Shown one piece after another: positions 62,631 to 64,000 of a stretch of DNA of 64,000 bases. The notes beneath the pieces are model-generated. The model made no database searches and had not been told where the DNA came from. It saw only the letters and a list, made by a program, of their open reading frames with translations. Origin of the DNA: Acidobacteriota bacterium. GTDB lineage: Bacteria > Acidobacteriota > Thermoanaerobaculia > Multivoradales > JBCCEF01. Location: contig JBCCHV010000008.1 in NCBI GenBank assembly GCA_039028635.1, positions 1 through 64,000 on the forward strand, in the 5' to 3' direction. Made by a program: the position numbers and the translations under genes. Position 1 is the first letter of the stretch. Each line of letters opens with the position of its first letter.

Positions 62631-63857
62631 TTACCCGTCACCGGCCGCACCCGGAGCCTGCTGGCTGATGCGGAAAACGACGAATTCGGCAGGTTTGACC
62701 GGGGCCAGCCCAATCAACGTGGTCACGATGCCGGCATCGATGTCCTCGGTCGGGTTGGTTTCCTCGTCACACTTGACGAAGAATGCCTCTTCGGGCGTAC
62801 TCCCCATCAGGGCACCGCTGCGCCAAACCCTTTCCAAAAAAGCACTGATATCGCGCTGAATCGTCTTCCACAGAGAGCGGTCGTTGGGCTCGAAAACGAT
62901 CCATCGGGTGCTGCGGGCGATCGACTCTTCGACCATGATGAATAGCCGCCGCACATTGAGGTACCGCCACTCGCTACTCGAGGGGGCCAAAGTCCTCGCT
63001 CCCCAAACGCGAATGCCTTCGCCGGCGAAGAAGCGGATGCAGTTGACGCCCTTCTGATTGAGCACACCTTGCTCATCCCTCGTCAGACGATAGGAAACGT
63101 CGAGGGCACCGCGAACGACCTCGTTCGCCGGCGCCTTGTGAACTCCACGGGTACCATCGGTGCGCGCCCAAATACCGGCGAGATGACCGGACGGCGTCAC
63201 CCAAACCAGGTCCCCGGCCAGGGGATCGCGAACCGCGATGCGGGGAAAGTAAAAGGTTCCGAAGCCCCCGTCGCTCACTCGCGGACGAAGACCCGCAGCA
63301 CTGCCCCCCTTCTTGGTTTTCCCAGATCCACCATCGTCCTTGCCCTTGTCGCCACCGGCCGGCGGCAGATCGGGGGTGATGACGCGGGTCAACTGATCGA
63401 TACTCGAAGGGTCCATCGGAGGATCGAGTATCGCCACCCGATCCTGCAGTTTTTCGCAATGAGAAAGGGCCGCCTCATAGGACGCCGCATCGTGGTACCC
63501 CGGAATCGAAACGATCGAGATCTCCTCGACCTCTTCGAGCAGCTGGAGGCCTCCCCGTTCACTGCCGGCCGCCACCACCGGCTTTCCGGCACCCACGTTG
63601 ACCACCCAGCAGCGACCACCCCCATTGAGAAAGAAACCGAAGACCGCTTGAGAGAGAGGCGTACTGGCATCCCCTTCCTGGACAAAGACCTTCAGGAACT
63701 CCGTCCAGTTGTTGATCGCCACCGCTTCGTTCGGACGCGCCGAGGAGGCGGGAGCAGCACCGACGAAGGCCGCGGTGCTCGTACCCACCATTTCGATCGG
63801 CCGGGCACCGCCGGGGACCTCTTCGACATAGATTCCTGGAGTCAGGTAGGTTGGCAT
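62631..63857 (-). CDS. Contractile tail sheath protein
   Basis: 408 residues with the sheath-family start 'PTYLTPGIYVEEVPGGARPIEMVGTSTAAFVGAAP' and C-terminal core 'GEGIRVWGARTLAPSSSEWRYLNVRRLFIMVEESIARSTRWIVFEPND', ending with 'PAEFVVFRISQ'. A Gly/Lys-rich insertion lies near 165-195 ('GGDKGKDDGGSGKTKKGG'), on the surface-exposed side in known sheaths. GGAGGAAGATC precedes the ATG. Sheath contraction drives the tube into the target. Only one sheath gene is present within the window. Confidence 0.93.
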   Translation of the reverse strand: MPTYLTPGIYVEEVPGGARPIEMVGTSTAAFVGAAPASSARPNEAVAINNWTEFLKVFVQEGDASTPLSQAVFGFFLNGGGRCWVVNVGAGKPVVAAGSERGGLQLLEEVEEISIVSIPGYHDAASYEAALSHCEKLQDRVAILDPPMDPSSIDQLTRVITPDLPPAGGDKGKDDGGSGKTKKGGSAAGLRPRVSDGGFGTFYFPRIAVRDPLAGDLVWVTPSGHLAGIWARTDGTRGVHKAPANEVVRGALDVSYRLTRDEQGVLNQKGVNCIRFFAGEGIRVWGARTLAPSSSEWRYLNVRRLFIMVEESIARSTRWIVFEPNDRSLWKTIQRDISAFLERVWRSGALMGSTPEEAFFVKCDEETNPTEDIDAGIVTTLIGLAPVKPAEFVVFRISQQAPGAAGDG

Positions 63858-63869
63858 GATCTTCCTCCA

Positions 63870-64000
63870 TCAGGGCTCGAAGCGAACGTGCACCGGTTCT
63901 CCGGGAACCGGTGCCGACTCGAGAGTCACGACGCGAACGACACCACCGGCGCGAACTCGCAACTCTTGAATCGGCGGCTCCAACGGAACCGCTGGAAAGA
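63870..64000 (-). CDS. Partial CDS upstream of the sheath gene
   Basis: Only the last 42 codons are in the window, ending at a TGA 12 nt before the sheath ATG. The readable C-terminus runs 'FPAVPLEPPIQELRV' through 'PVPGEPVHVRFEP'. It is likely the preceding gene of the injection-system operon, but the family cannot be named from this fragment. Confidence 0.5.
   Translation of the reverse strand, partial: FPAVPLEPPIQELRVRAGGVVRVVTLESAPVPGEPVHVRFEP

Overview
The window is GC-rich, gene-dense DNA from a soil- or sediment-type Gram-negative bacterium. The protein repertoire points to Acidobacteriota, perhaps the Thermoanaerobaculia side: a serine/threonine receptor kinase with a zinc-ribbon start, a winged-helix/TolB-propeller transcription factor, MacA/MacB export with an NtrC-type regulator, ASPIC/UnbV and FG-GAP proteins, LVIVD and Spondin_N secreted proteins, and a beta-helix protein carrying a 'DGFESGD' tail motif. 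This placement is an inference from gene content; no rRNA or tRNA was seen.

Layout. 0.1-14 kb: mostly secreted or envelope proteins (major-royal-jelly-like propeller, DUF305/LVIVD, Spondin_N, several unknowns, an exported cyanophycinase-like peptidase), plus a kinase fused to a periplasmic-binding-type sensor and an orphan PIN toxin. 14.3-18.4 kb: a compact molybdenum hydroxylase operon (FAD, 2Fe-2S and molybdopterin subunits) with a small YdcZ-type membrane protein. 18.4-19.1 kb: a Phd/VapC toxin-antitoxin pair. 20.2-25.9 kb: a two-gene unit encoding a secreted ASPIC/UnbV lipoprotein and a 1197-residue adenylation-carrier-oxoamine synthase-SCP2 enzyme. 26-31 kb: a membrane glycosyltransferase-like protein, a GNAT acetyltransferase and a beta-helix protein. 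30.5-37.7 kb: a six-gene export operon (MacA, MacB ATPase, two permeases, NtrC-type regulator, sensor kinase) behind a plausible sigma-54 promoter with two enhancer-like sites. 37.8-40.1 kb: the winged-helix/TolB regulator.

40.4-64 kb is the most unusual part. The right end carries a contractile injection system in the order sheath, tube, small protein, LysM tube-initiator/baseplate protein, VgrG-like spike, gp25, baseplate J, tail protein I, and then a membrane-anchored PASTA protein. It runs off the window edge. A PAAR-like tip protein lies apart at 42.7 kb among unknown and membrane proteins. Between them is an operon encoding an outer-membrane barrel (DUF2490), a solute-binding protein, and two proteins resembling pentameric ligand-gated ion channels, one with an extracellular Cache sensor. 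A NarL-type two-component pair, an AraC-type regulator and a mechanosensitive-channel-like protein lie nearby.

Two short inverted-repeat elements (43817-44054 and 59609-59792) begin and end exactly at CTAG, and a third, half-copy end lies at 30557. In all three cases the CTAG forms the TAG stop codon of the adjacent gene.
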